Shown here: piece after piece, positions 1-36,362 of the stretch
How positions within the stretch are numbered: position 1 is the first letter of the stretch
How the letters are laid out: each line of letters opens with the position of its first letter
Source of the DNA: Lates calcarifer
Taxonomy: Eukaryota; Chordata; Actinopteri; Centropomidae
Length of the DNA: 64,000 bases
Assembly (NCBI RefSeq): GCF_001640805.2
Contig: NC_066849.1
Location: 560,011 to 624,010 of the forward strand
Direction of reading: 5' to 3'
Made by a program: the position numbers and the translations under genes
The notes under the pieces: generated by a model
The model's database searches: none
What the model saw: only the letters and a program-made list of their open reading frames with translations
Told to the model about the DNA's origin: nothing

Positions 1-504
1 ACCACTAACTTCACATCAAAATACACTGATCATTAAACACATGCAGGAAGTGTTGTGTTAGTATTGACAATAACTAAAGCAGGTACCTTCAGCTTACTCG
101 AGTGAAGGAAAGGAAACAGCGTGATGGAGCTGGTAGCTACTGGAAAATAATGCAGTGTTAAGACAGGGATTGCTGTGACTCAGATGAATGCAGCAGAAAC
201 TGGTGGTTTACACATTAACTATGGAAAATCTGCTGATGAATCTACTACCAATGGGACAGGAAGGACTGTAACATTCTTTGTTTCACATGGCCCCCTCTGT
301 GCTGGACAGCTCTATTATGCTCTCAAGGACCCAAGTTTGAGACATGTCCCTGGGGATCTGAGAACAATAAACTGTGCGTTTGGGATTCCAATGCTGAATA
401 TGCACTAAGACTGTAAGTGTGAGTAGTTGTCTCATCTATTACCAATTTACCCATAGCCACTTAATATATATTGGGATGAGTGGATAACTGTCCAATACCA
501 AATC

Positions 505-560
505 CAAGAGGCACTGGAATGGATGAAATCCACCTTGAGGTGCTCAAACCACCTCAGGGG
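505..560 (+). mobile_element. short LINE reverse-transcriptase-like scrap
   Basis: Around 505-545 the plus strand reads GTGMDEIHLEVLK, resembling the GxDEIHPEVLK segment of LINE reverse transcriptases. Beyond it the similarity stops. It is too short to classify. Confidence 0.35.
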
Positions 561-978
561 GTTCTCCAAACTGTTCCCGCAGACATGACTCTGATATGTG
601 ATACTAGTATGGGTGTGCCATGAGGCAGATCCACTCTCATCCATCATATGCAGGCTCCACTGTCTGCCAGAGGCATCACTAACATAATCAGAGAGAGGCA
701 GAAGCAGGAGAGTCTGATGAGGTGGAGATCATTTTTTAACTGAAAATTCTCAGGTTCAAGCCTTGGAACCTCACATACCTTACCCTCTCTCAGATGGAAT
801 GAACTAAATGAATAAATATGAATTCTCTGTCTCTGAGAGTGTTTCTATAAACTAAGTGGAATGCACCCATCTCTTCACCCATCCTTTGTTCTCATTTCTT
901 TTCCCTCACATGATGGCCACAGGAAAGAATTTTAATGTGCTACACATGGATACAGACATCCACACATTATAGGATAAG

Positions 979-1007
979 TGTGCGTGCGTGTGTGTGTGTG
1001 TGTGTGT
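979..1007. repeat. (GT)n microsatellite
   Basis: Dinucleotide run with a few gc interruptions at its left end. Confidence 0.95.
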
Positions 1008-1420
1008 TACTGCCCCAAAAGACCTAGTATTGCTTATCTTCTTTCCCCTGAACAAGGTAGAAGTGCTCCCTGGCTGATTATTCCTTTTCATTTGCATAAT
1101 AAATGGTTATTCATTTCCTCTTTTGCAGCAGTGCTGTTGTTAATCTTGAATCTAAATGAGAGGTGAGGGTTGTCTGAAAAGTGTGGAACAGGGAGATGTG
1201 CATTGTCAGACAAGATGCACAGCACAACAGGCAGCCTGCTGTTTTAAGAGGCAGAGCAGCAGGGAATTTGTTTGATATTTGGGTATCGGCAAGTAAGCTA
1301 CTGGGAATAAGAGATTCTTCATATTTGTTTTTTAAAGTTTTTATTCCTTCCATGTCTTTGATTTGTTTATCTTTTCATCATCATCAAATTTCCCATGTGT
1401 TAATGTTAATAATTATAATA

Positions 1421-1480
1421 ATCCATCTGTCCATCCATTATCTGTACAGTTTATCCATAAAGGTCGCCAGGGGCATGGCC
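1421..1480. repeat. fragment of the 14,225-type repeat
   Basis: The sequence ccatctgtccatccattatc then tgtacagtttatccataaag matches the opening of the repeat at 14,225. No more than 60 bases are recognisable. Confidence 0.5.
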
Positions 1481-4249
1481 AAATGATAATAAATAATAAT
1501 GTTGAAATAGCTTTAGTATGTAGCAGAGGACAACATCAGGGTTTTTTTTCTCAACTCAAGTTGATTAGTTGGCTTTGCGGTGGTGCTCAAATCCCCATGC
1601 TGGATCTGAGGTTTCCCAGGTATTTTACTGGCTGGAGATGACTCGAATGAACAGCTGTGATACCAAAACTGCTGTGCTTATCACTATTCAGTAATTCACA
1701 CAGTGTATCTACACTATCACTATTGAATCAACATCTACAAAAAGAACTGTGATCAAAATGTGCATGGTTTTGCAGTATTTCAAAGACCAGCATTAAGTTA
1801 ACTTTATACTAAGTGCTATTGTTGCCTAGTTTGTAGTCTAATTACCTGATTTGCTGTTTTCAGTTCTTCTTTCTTGGTCAGTGAGAGTCATCTAGTCTGT
1901 GTTGGGCTTGAACAGCATCTGACAGGTGATTGTCAGCCCAGGCTGAACCACCTGACAGCTGTGTGGTAGCCTGTGTCACTGTGTTCAGTCTCCAACTGTC
2001 TGTGATTCAATGCTCTTGCCCTGATGAACTATTTTAGTTACAACATCAGTAACATGGTTCATTAGCACTGGCTTACACAACAGCCCCTGATGCAGAGTAC
2101 AATACAAAAATACCAATTTCAATTCTGGGTTCATTTCAGTCTTCATCTTGCATCCGCTTCATTTCCCTGTCAGATTTGGACAACCATCAGTTGCAACAGT
2201 TGCCAGTTTGTCCCATTTCAGTCCCAGTTTGCCAGCATGTATTTACCTCCAAGTTCAAGTCACTCCCCGTCGTTGTCTCTTCCACTGACCACACTGCTGC
2301 CAGCTCCTCCATAATCTCAAAAATCTTTTGTCATCAGAGGTACAAAGATGACTAACACTGCTTTAACTTCAGTAAATAAACACTTAGTCCACGTCTTATT
2401 AAAAACTCTACATTCTGTATCAGTCTTTCTTTTTTTAACTTGAGCTGACATTCTTGAGGACTAACATCTATCGTAAGCTCTGTTCGCCAACACGCACCCA
2501 CACACATTTGAATGGAAAAGAAAATGCAGTCGTCTTCAAAAAAAAGTGCAGTTGCAGTTGTATTACATGTATGATAAACATTTATTTAAGTTTGATTCCC
2601 AGTTTCCTATTAACCTTATGTGGGTTGGTCAGGATCAGGTAAAGGGCTTTGGCTCGGGGGCTGTGCAAGGTCCAGATGTGTGCCAGACTTTTCATCAGGG
2701 TGTGGGACGTCCCAGACGCCACATCGTTGTTCTTTGATGATGTCACAGCACAAGGCCCATTTGTACTCGTACAACATTCATACTCAAGGCCCAACGCTGG
2801 AAATTGTGAGCCAAGACAACATGGTGTCACATTCAGGCTGAATTCATGTCGTCTGAACTGGGTCTTAGTTGAACCTTGTCCTCAGAATCTGATAGAAAGT
2901 TATTGATTATAGGAACACCATATCACCATATCATATGTCATGTGCCTCAGGACAAAAATATTCAGTATGTTTTGGATGCAGTCAACTTGTTTAAAATGCA
3001 TTGTAATAATCTGGTTACTGTAATTTGCACATACTATGTAGTGTATTGTACATGCAGTAGGTCACTAACCAGATGTCTTATCCAACCCAACTATATTCTG
3101 GAACCATGGCTTATTGATTTCAATGTTTTTAGTGATAGGCTGTGACATGCTTTTCAGAGGGCAGCTTTTATGTCAGAAGCCATCACCCCAAAACTCAAAA
3201 ATGACTATCACACAAGAACAGAAGAAAAACAAGAGGAAAAGCAGCAAATCTCTTGATTTCGCTGATATCAAGAGCCTGCCTGCAAAAGGAGGGGAAGTTG
3301 AGAATTTGCTAAAATTAGATATTGAGTGTCATCACTAAAAATAGATGTAAATGCCAAAGAAAGTTGTTTAACTGTGATAGTGTGAGTAGAAGCATGTAAA
3401 TGATTATGCCAGCATACACATTTGCAGCATAATATTTTTTTAATTCACAAATGAATTACAGTTGTCTCTGCCTTGCCAGTTTTTGGTTGATGAAGCTCAA
3501 CACTTCCTGCCAGTGTTTCATATTAAAACCCTACCTGGAAATGGCAGCGCTTTCACTGACAGTACCTTAACAGGGTAAAATAGGACAAGAGGGATCATCT
3601 ATTGAATGCAAACATTCAGTATTTCTGTGAATTAGCAAGTGTATGCAGTGTATGACATGACTGTTATTGTACAATAATAAACCTGTGGAAGAGCACATTA
3701 TTATGATTTTATAACAACAACCTCCAGCAACCTGTTCATTTTCTACAGAGGAACTGTGCAGATTGATTTTTTAAACAAGAGAGTGGATGAGTAATAGGCA
3801 CTCTGAGGATCAGGGCTGTGATTCCCAGCTTTGTTGCAGTGGAGTGGGTTTTTTTTTTCCTGGTTTAAGATTGGACATGGAGAAAGCACTAATATCCTTT
3901 ACCCTTAATTAAGCCATAGTTCATTGTATAATTAACCCATAATGTGCAGTGCTTCCCTCAGATGGTTTAGGTTCAGATTAGGTTTGGAAGTGTTCTCTGT
4001 AGTGGTTCATCTGGGAAGGCTCTCCAGGGATTGAAGTGAGTCCTCTGAACTAACTAGGTGTGAAAACAGCGTCAGACTGTTCGGTTGGAGGTTTGATCTG
4101 GTTTGATTCACAGAGGTCATCAAGGCTAAGCATTATCCAAATAGAACGTGTTGGTATGTGCATGCCCAGGCTGCCTGTTAGAGGAACCTCAGGCCAGTTC
4201 TTTTCACTGTGCTGAAATACAGATGGGTGAAAGATGAAAGCATTGAATG

Positions 4250-5190
4250 AATCACATTTTTTGGGCCTAAACATGCTTGAAATCTCATAAAATGTTAAAC
4301 CTGGTGAAAAGACCAATATTGCACATGAGTGTGGCAAAATTGCCCCATAGGGGCCCCTGGAAGATTTAAACAAAGGGACACCAGTGGTTTCACCTACATA
4401 TGTGAAATTTGATAGGCACATCTAACATCCCGAGACTTGTGGAAAAGCCCATTTTAAACCATAGCCTAGGTATCCAACAGGAAGTCAGCCATTTTGAATT
4501 TATTGTGCAGTTTTGGTGCAGTTTTTTCTGATTTTCAGGTGCTGTACTTTATCTAACTCCTCCTACAGAATTGATCAGATCAACTTTAAATTTGGTCAGT
4601 GAAATCTTAACACATTGATGATGCTGAATTGTGAAGCTTTTTAGATTTCATTGGGCATGTAAGTGGCAACATGGCAAATTTTGATGTTTCACCATGAAAC
4701 AGGAAGTTGTTCTCACTCACATAAACACTGTCCAAACTTCCCATGTATGATAAGGGTCCTGCCCTGAAGACATCTACATGACAATATGCAGATATAGCTA
4801 TAGTGCCGCCTCCTGGTGTTTTATACTTTACTCCTCCCAGCATGTCGACCAGATCCACCTTAAATTTGGTCAAAAAAGCTTAGACCTTCATGATGCTGTA
4901 TTATGAAAATTGTGAGTTTTTATTGAAGGGCGTGTTTGTGGTGGTACAACAAATTTCATTGTCTTGACTAATGTAATGCTAAATTGTCAAAATTGTGTTC
5001 ATCAAACTGTCACCCTGGCAGCATGGCAAATTTCGAGGTCTCGCCATTGAAAAGGAAATTCTTGTTACTCAAATATACAACATCCGATCGGCCCCAAACT
5101 TCTCGTTTCAGAGTCTCAGCCTGAAGGTGTCCACATGTCAATTTTCTGTCACAGTCATAGCACCACCTGCTGGCAACAGGAAGCTCTGAT
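4250..5190. repeat. diverged tandem-like fish repeat, about 2.5 units
   Basis: Several phrases recur at spacings of about 274-356 bases: ccttaaatttggtca (near 4,585 and 4,860), atggcaaatttt/atggcaaatttc (near 4,672 and 5,024), and cctgaagacatctacatg/cctgaaggtgtccacatg (near 4,761 and 5,122). Each is followed by a caccwcctgstgg motif. The copies are 75-85% alike by eye. It resembles a dispersed repeat seen in many percomorph genomes. Confidence 0.65.
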
Positions 5191-8100
5191 CTGAGAGAAG
5201 ATCTGATAATCATCATTTGGTTTACATTAGATTTTCATGGTCTGGTCTGTACTGGATATACAGCAACATAATGCATCTTTGGTGTGTGCTATGTAGCACC
5301 ATATAGTGAGCACAGGAAGTCATACAACATGTGCAGTGCATCATTTCCTTGGCCACGCACTCCACGCTGGAAATAACGTCTTACTCATTTGTACAGAGCT
5401 GCACTGACCGGCATCCCGCCAGCACCCCTGATGTGTATGAAGGTGTGAGGGCCCACCCAACACTGTTTGCAGCATTAGTTAGCCAATTCTTAAAATACAC
5501 GTAAATCATTTTAATTAATCACTTTTTGTCAATTTAACAAAAATGAAAGTTTAATATGATTATAGCAGGAATACTATTAGAGCAGTCTATAGATAAAATT
5601 GATATGCATGATCTCCGATGGTTGCCTAGCAACCTCACTCTGCAGGCAAGACTCCAGGAAGTTACCATATTTGGCCAATACATACTAAGCCTGATTGACA
5701 CCACAGACTGAAGAAAAAAATTGTATTGTTCTGTTGTGTGTTGTATTTAATGAGGGCAGAATATTTTAAACCTGTGGCTGACAACCTGCAGCTAAGAATT
5801 TATAACAGGTTAAGAAGTAGAAGTTTTTGGTCCACATTAGAAGCTTTCAGAGTGTATGCTAACTGTGGCACAGAATCTGTCTCTGCAGTGCACAGGGAGG
5901 GTCGCCAGCTAAACTGGGTCATTTGGACCACCAACACATCAACCAATTATGGCCAATTAATCCTACTATCTCCGCTGTGGATCTCTTTATTTAACTGCTC
6001 CATTTCACAAGCATTCACTCTGACAGTTGATGCACCGTGTCTTTCTCTCTTCTTTCTTTCTCACACACATTCACACAAAGTAGCTGGTAAGAACTGTGGC
6101 TGTCCCAGTGCTCAACAAGGCTCTGCTGCTTTAAAAACAGAGATCATTCACTCTGGCAGAGAACTCTACAGGGTGATGGAAAAGTCTGGTATCACAAGGA
6201 AACTGACGACAAAGCAAATAAGCAAAGTTGTGTAAATAATTAGCTGAGATCAGGGAGCTGTGGACCATTATTAAAAAGACGTTTTACAGGTTGAGAAACA
6301 AAGTGAAATTATCAACTAGACGGTCTGTTGCACACATCCATCACAGTGTGCAGACCCACTTCCTGCTTCACCTTTGACCTACTAGTACTACTAGTTTTAC
6401 CTTCAAAAAACAAATTCTAAACAATTCTTATCTAATAAGATATGGTTTTCAGTGAACTGAAATAATCCTTTAAACTGTCTGTGTTATGTTTTCCTCAGAT
6501 TTGCTCCTTCAAAATAAAAATTCAAAAACATTTACAGAGATTAACAACAATTTAGCATCTGACTGTATGAACTTGCATATTTCACTGATTGATAGCCTTA
6601 TAGAAGCAGGTGCATCATGGTATTGGATAGGACTTGTTTGGCAGTGGTTAAGTCCATGTGTGATGCATCAGCTGTCAGGACTGTGGTCAATGCTGTGTCT
6701 GCCCCTTATCCAGAGGAAAAGGATGTAGCTCAGGCTCAGGCCTGAGTGGATCATCAGATTCAGATGCACTTCAGCCACACCTCTGTCAGTGATCTGCTCA
6801 GCAGCTGTAATTCCTGTGTGTTCAGTAAGGATGAACTGTTATTGTCTGTGGAATTCAAAGAAGCCTGCTTCTCTCAGCTTTATTCATATCTGGACTAAAG
6901 CTGTATTCAAACTGACTGTAGCTTTAAATGTAAAGCTCAGCCCTCTGAATGCAGCACTGTGTTGATGCAGAAGGGGAGTTTGTTGAAGGAGAAAGACATT
7001 GAAAAATGTTAAGTTCAATAAAATTGAATTACAGCATTAGTCTGGTTATTTAATAGCCATACCTTGTATTTCACGAACCACGAACACAGTCAACCCTCTG
7101 CCCAGTTTTAACATAGGGCTTATTTCAGTCTGCTAAGAATGTTAATTTTTTCTCTGATGATTTAAATGGAATTTAAAGTCACATGAGAGATCAACATGGA
7201 TGCCTTACAATACTGACAATACATTGGTCCTGAAAACTTGACCATTCCATCTAGAATTTCACAGAATTAGTTAAAGGTCAGACTTTGCATATAAAACTGA
7301 TGGATTGCTTTTGTGTATCAAACTGCCTTTTTCCTGATGGATACGACAAATTTGAATCTCCAGCCATTAAACAAGGGATCGACCATGGTAATATGGAGAG
7401 TGGAACGGTTGATCCAAACTCTAAGAATACTAAGAATTACTAAGAATGGAGCTAAAAACTAAAAACTTCAGGTGAGCAGCAGTTCTGTGGATGGAAACAC
7501 CTTATTGATTAGAGAGGTCAGAGGAGAGTGGACAGACTGGCTCGAGGTGACAGAAAGACTGCAGTAACTCAGATAATTATTCTGTACAACTGTACTGAGC
7601 AGAAAAACTTGGATGAACAACACGTCCAACCTTGAGGTGAATGGACTACAACAGCAGAAGACCACATTAGGTTCCACTCCTGTCAGCCAAGAACAAAAAT
7701 CTAAAGCTGCAGTGGACACAGGCTCACCAAAACCAGACAACCATGTCAACATTTTTCCAACATCTTGCAGAATCCATGCCATGAAGAACTGAGGCTCCTT
7801 TCAGAACAAAGTGTGTGTGAGTGCAAGTGAGTGTATTTCATCATAATCCCTAACATTTATTGTAAGTGAAGTTCAGGAGCAGAACTGGAGCCAACATGAA
7901 CTAGCCATGGCCTGAAAATCCATACAGTCAGTGTGAAATCACATTATGAAGGAAATGAAATGACGATACCACGTTCTTCAGTGGGCCTGGACTGTGGCTA
8001 ACATCCATGTACAGACAAGCTCACAGGTTTACAAACAACTGTCTGTACATTCAGACAGTTAACCTTGATTGAATGTGCACATCGCTAAATGGCACTCTGT

Positions 8101-9629
8101 GTCTCTGACCTCTCTCCTCACCGTCTGCTAGGGCTAAGGCTAAATTCAGATGTTTTGAAGGCTGCCAAACTGAAATATTCAGATCCCATAATGTGCCATA
8201 ATGATCAAGATAGCCTCTGAATTGGTGTCTTGCTTGCTTAAGATCAGTACTCCATCAAAGTGAATATGAAGCTGTGTTTTTTTTAGTCACTGCATGCAGC
8301 TGAAAATGTTAACTTATTTTAAAAGGTCTGCACTCATATGTTGTAGATTAAAAAAAGTTCACCTCTTTGTGCATTATTTGTTCAAAAGCCATCATCATTT
8401 GGCTGTCGGATGACATGGCTTCTGACTACAGTGTTTAGTAGCTTACACTGTCTGAGCTTCCCATCATCACATGTAAGTATTAGAGAGTTTAAACTGTCCT
8501 TACTTTATACTTTTCCTACAGCCAACAATATGTTAGTCCACCTCTCAACACTCTCTGACTTCCTTACCCTGTCTATAGCTCAGCCCCAAGCCCATTGTTT
8601 CCTTGTGAAAAAGTAACTCTCTAACACAATTACAGTTATATTATTTCACTTTTTAAAAAAGGCTGAGTAATTTCCTAAAACAGCTGGTCACTGTAGTTTC
8701 AAGCAAAAGTTAGTCAAAAAATTTTGTAGGTGTATTTGAAGCAGCAGGAAGATGTATGTGGGATTGAGTCAAAATAAACTACTCTCTGTGTGTGTGTGTG
8801 TCTGTGTGTACGCGTGTTGATGGTGATGAAGGGATATGCCAGTGTCATTGTGGCCATTCAAAATCCTGTGAAGTGACTGGTGCTGAAGTCTTTGTCAGCG
8901 TCACCTCATCCTGCTCTGTTGCTGCATGTTTCTCTGTGAAACCCACTGTCTGCCAGCTCAGCTGTTATTGATTGACCTCTTCTCCATCCACAGCTGCTCT
9001 GAACACTTCACGCACACAGCAGCACAGTGTGGTTTCAAAATGATGTCAAAATGTTATTTTATTACCATGTGTGTGTGTGTGTGCGCAGGCCTATGAGCAG
9101 ACTCTGACTTTTGAGTGGGCTTCCATTTTATTATTCATAATACGTTGCAGCTCTGTGTAATCCCTTTGCAGTTTTGCAGCTGAGGACGGATGCCTTTTGT
9201 TTTTGTTTTTTCAAGAAACGAAAATTATAGTCATTATATATATAGTCATTAAACTCTACAGCCTTCAGTTCTCCTCAGCAGAATTCTGCTTGTGACATTT
9301 TCTTCAAACTGTCACTGTAACCGTGTCTGATTTGTATGACTGTCCAGTAACTATTAAGTCCTGCTGGCCTGTTCCCTTCAAATTCCACATAACATCTAAA
9401 GGTTAGTGTTGATTAGTAGTTAGTATCTTGTCAAAAATAGTTGCAAGATGATTTTATTTCATTTATTTATTTTCTTGCTTATCATTCAGCCCTAATACAG
9501 TAACTCATAGTTCATGCATGTCATCATGGTAGGATCATGTCAGCTGATTTGTGTGCAACACAGTGTATTTTGGGAATTTTTCTTATTTTACTTTCTACTG
9601 TATACAATGACTGAAGTATATATAGTGCA

Positions 9630-10035
9630 TTCACAAAGTATTCAGACCCCATCACCTTTTTGTTAATTTTCAGCCTGAGCCTAAAGTCAACAAAACTCTA
9701 CACAGGATCTCTGGAGCTCAGCCAGAGTGACCATCAGGTTCCTGGTCACCTGTGTTACTAAGGCCCTTCTAACCTGACTGAACCAATTCTAGTGAGAGTC
9801 CTGGTTGCTCCAGGCCATTTCAGAATTATGGAGGTCACCATGCTCTTAGGAACCTTCAGTGCAGGAGAAATTTTTTGTAGCCTTCTCCAGATCTGTGCCT
9901 CGACAGAGTCCTGTGTCTGAGCTCTACACACGGTTCATTTCACCTCATGTCTTGGTTTTAGCTGTGACATGCATTGTCAGCGTGAGACCTTATATAGACA
10001 GGTACGTGCCTTCAAATCATGTCCTGTTGAATTCT
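9630..10035 (-). mobile_element. Tc1-like remnant
   Basis: The stretch begins cacaaagtattcagacccc. It continues with blocks typical of a fish Tc1 repeat read on the opposite strand: tctggagctc...cagagtgacc, ccagatctgtgcctcgaca, accttatatagacagg and aaatcatgtcc. Read on the minus strand it gives only fragments of a transposase N-terminus. It is degenerate and lies just upstream of the WW exon. Confidence 0.7.
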
Positions 10036-10527
10036 GGGCAACGTCTTGTGGGAATGTGTGGAGATGTGTGGCAGGGCGGCCCGTCCTGCCAAGATACCAA
10101 AGCTCATTTGAGCTCAGTGTGAGAGTCTTTTGCTTCTCGTAAATGGCTCTGTTTCTCTGCTCTCCTCCTGTGTCACGTGCGCCTTTATACCTATGTAGCT
10201 CTTCAACACACACACACACACATGGGGCGGAGTCATTACAAGTCAAGTCGCTATGCTAAGTGCAACAAAATCTCCTACAGGTGTTATAAGTCTCTGTTAA
10301 ATCATAAATCAATCACAGATGTCAACCCCATATGTGTGAAAGTCAGGCCAAAATATGAGCGTTTTTTTATTGTTGTTGATGTTGTTGGTTTAACGCACAC
10401 AACCTGGCAGTGGTGACTGTTCTCTGCTGCCGATGAGAAGCTACAGTAGCTCTGCAGGTGTAGTGATTACTCCTGGTGCAGAGGTGGACGTTCAGTGGTC
10501 GGAGGTCACATTCACTTTATTTCATAG

Positions 10528-34959
<24,432 letters not shown>

Positions 34960-34969
34960 CCCCCACCAC

Positions 34970-34971
<2 letters not shown>

Positions 34972-35019
<48 letters not shown>
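34972..35019. repeat. (CA)n microsatellite at the start of the arhgap39 3' UTR
   Basis: An uninterrupted run of about 24 units begins 12 bases after the arhgap39 stop codon. If transcribed it would be the first element of the 3' UTR. Confidence 0.98.
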
Positions 35020-35023
<4 letters not shown>

Positions 35024-36327
35024 ATACTTTACCCACAGCTTCCTCTATGCTCCCTTTAATCCTCTCCATGACAGGCCTCTACACACCTCCCCCAGCACAG
35101 GAACATCACATATACACATTGCTGCTGCTGGGTGAATACCTTGCATCTCCAACATGTTTACTTTTCTGGAACGAACAAAAACTGCCTTGATTTGAGTTTG
35201 TCCACTCTACACTTTGAGTTGAACCAGCTGTTTTTTCTATTTAACTGACATTTACATAAGACAAACACCAGGATTGGAGTTACAAGGTGTCCATGTGATA
35301 ACAGTACTGTGTGTGCCTTCACATATGTTCACAGACTATACACATACAGTATGAAGGAATCAGCAGGGATCCCATCATTTCATCAGATTCATGTTAGTTT
35401 CACTGACACACTTGGAGTTCAGGTCCTCAAAGGTTCATTTTAAATCCAACTTATTTGTTTTAAATGAATTTTTCCCCTTTGTTTTCCCCTGCTTACACAA
35501 CACACACACACACACCAGTACATGCACACACATACATACTAAGTCTTGCCCCAGGATTTTACCCTCTGCAATATACAAATTCAAAGATACAGTTTAACCA
35601 TGTGCTGCCACAGATGTTAACATCTCTCACATATACACACATACACTGGCTAAGCAACACATCCATAGGGTTCAGCGCCAGTTTTTCTCGCAAGATATAA
35701 AGCCTAATTGCACCATTCCATCAGACTGACCCTGTTAGATTTATGGCTCAGACACCAGGTTGAAAGATGAAGCTGTGGTCTAATATTGTTTTCACTGGCA
35801 GCAAACAGCCCTCAAAATGTCTTACACTGCCACAACATGGTGGGAGCTGAAAACTCGACAGAGGATTGTTACTCATGCATTTGTGATCCTGCCTGAAGAT
35901 GGTAGACCTGTGCTGTCTCCACAGGACACACACCATGAGACAAAACATCTAAATGAAACCATAACTTCATTCTGTTTGTCAGATGTGGCCTGCGATCAGG
36001 TGATAGCTCTGTTAGCCATCAAGTGAGGAGAACATGGACACTAAATCACCCCTAGTTGTGTTTTGACCTCAAAGCTCCAACAACAACAACATACTGAATA
36101 CATTTTATTACAAGTGAGTTGTCACTCATCCTGCATTGTGGCTGATTGTGTACAAACCCAGGGTCTAACAGATTATTTTATTCAAATCTTGAAAAGTCTG
36201 TAAAAAACACTGAATTTAGTTTCTTCAACAAAAGTCAGTCAGAAAGTCTTCATCTTAGTTGTAAATGTTTTTGTATCCAGTGGCAGACTGTCTAAACTTA
36301 CTGCCACAGTGGATTGTGAATGTAGGA

Positions 36328-36362
36328 GGTTGTTTATTAGTCCCACAACTGGGAAATTTACA
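36328..36362. repeat. 3' tail of a fish retroposon
   Basis: It reads aggttgtttattagtcccac then aactgggaaattt, a third diverged copy of the same tail. Confidence 0.4.

Larger units (their letters stand above)
1..9629. other. non-coding DNA upstream of the arhgap39 WW exon
   Basis: No exon-like open frame with matching splice sites was seen. The stretch holds the GT microsatellite, short LINE and repeat scraps and the 4,250-5,190 repeat block. It is probably an intron of arhgap39, since the preceding exon with the initiator Met must lie further left or was missed. Confidence 0.6.

Noticed and set aside
5726..6235. 169-codon open frame on the plus strand
   Set aside because: Its composition is mixed, no domain or splice context is recognisable, and it overlaps simple histidine/serine-coding repeats.
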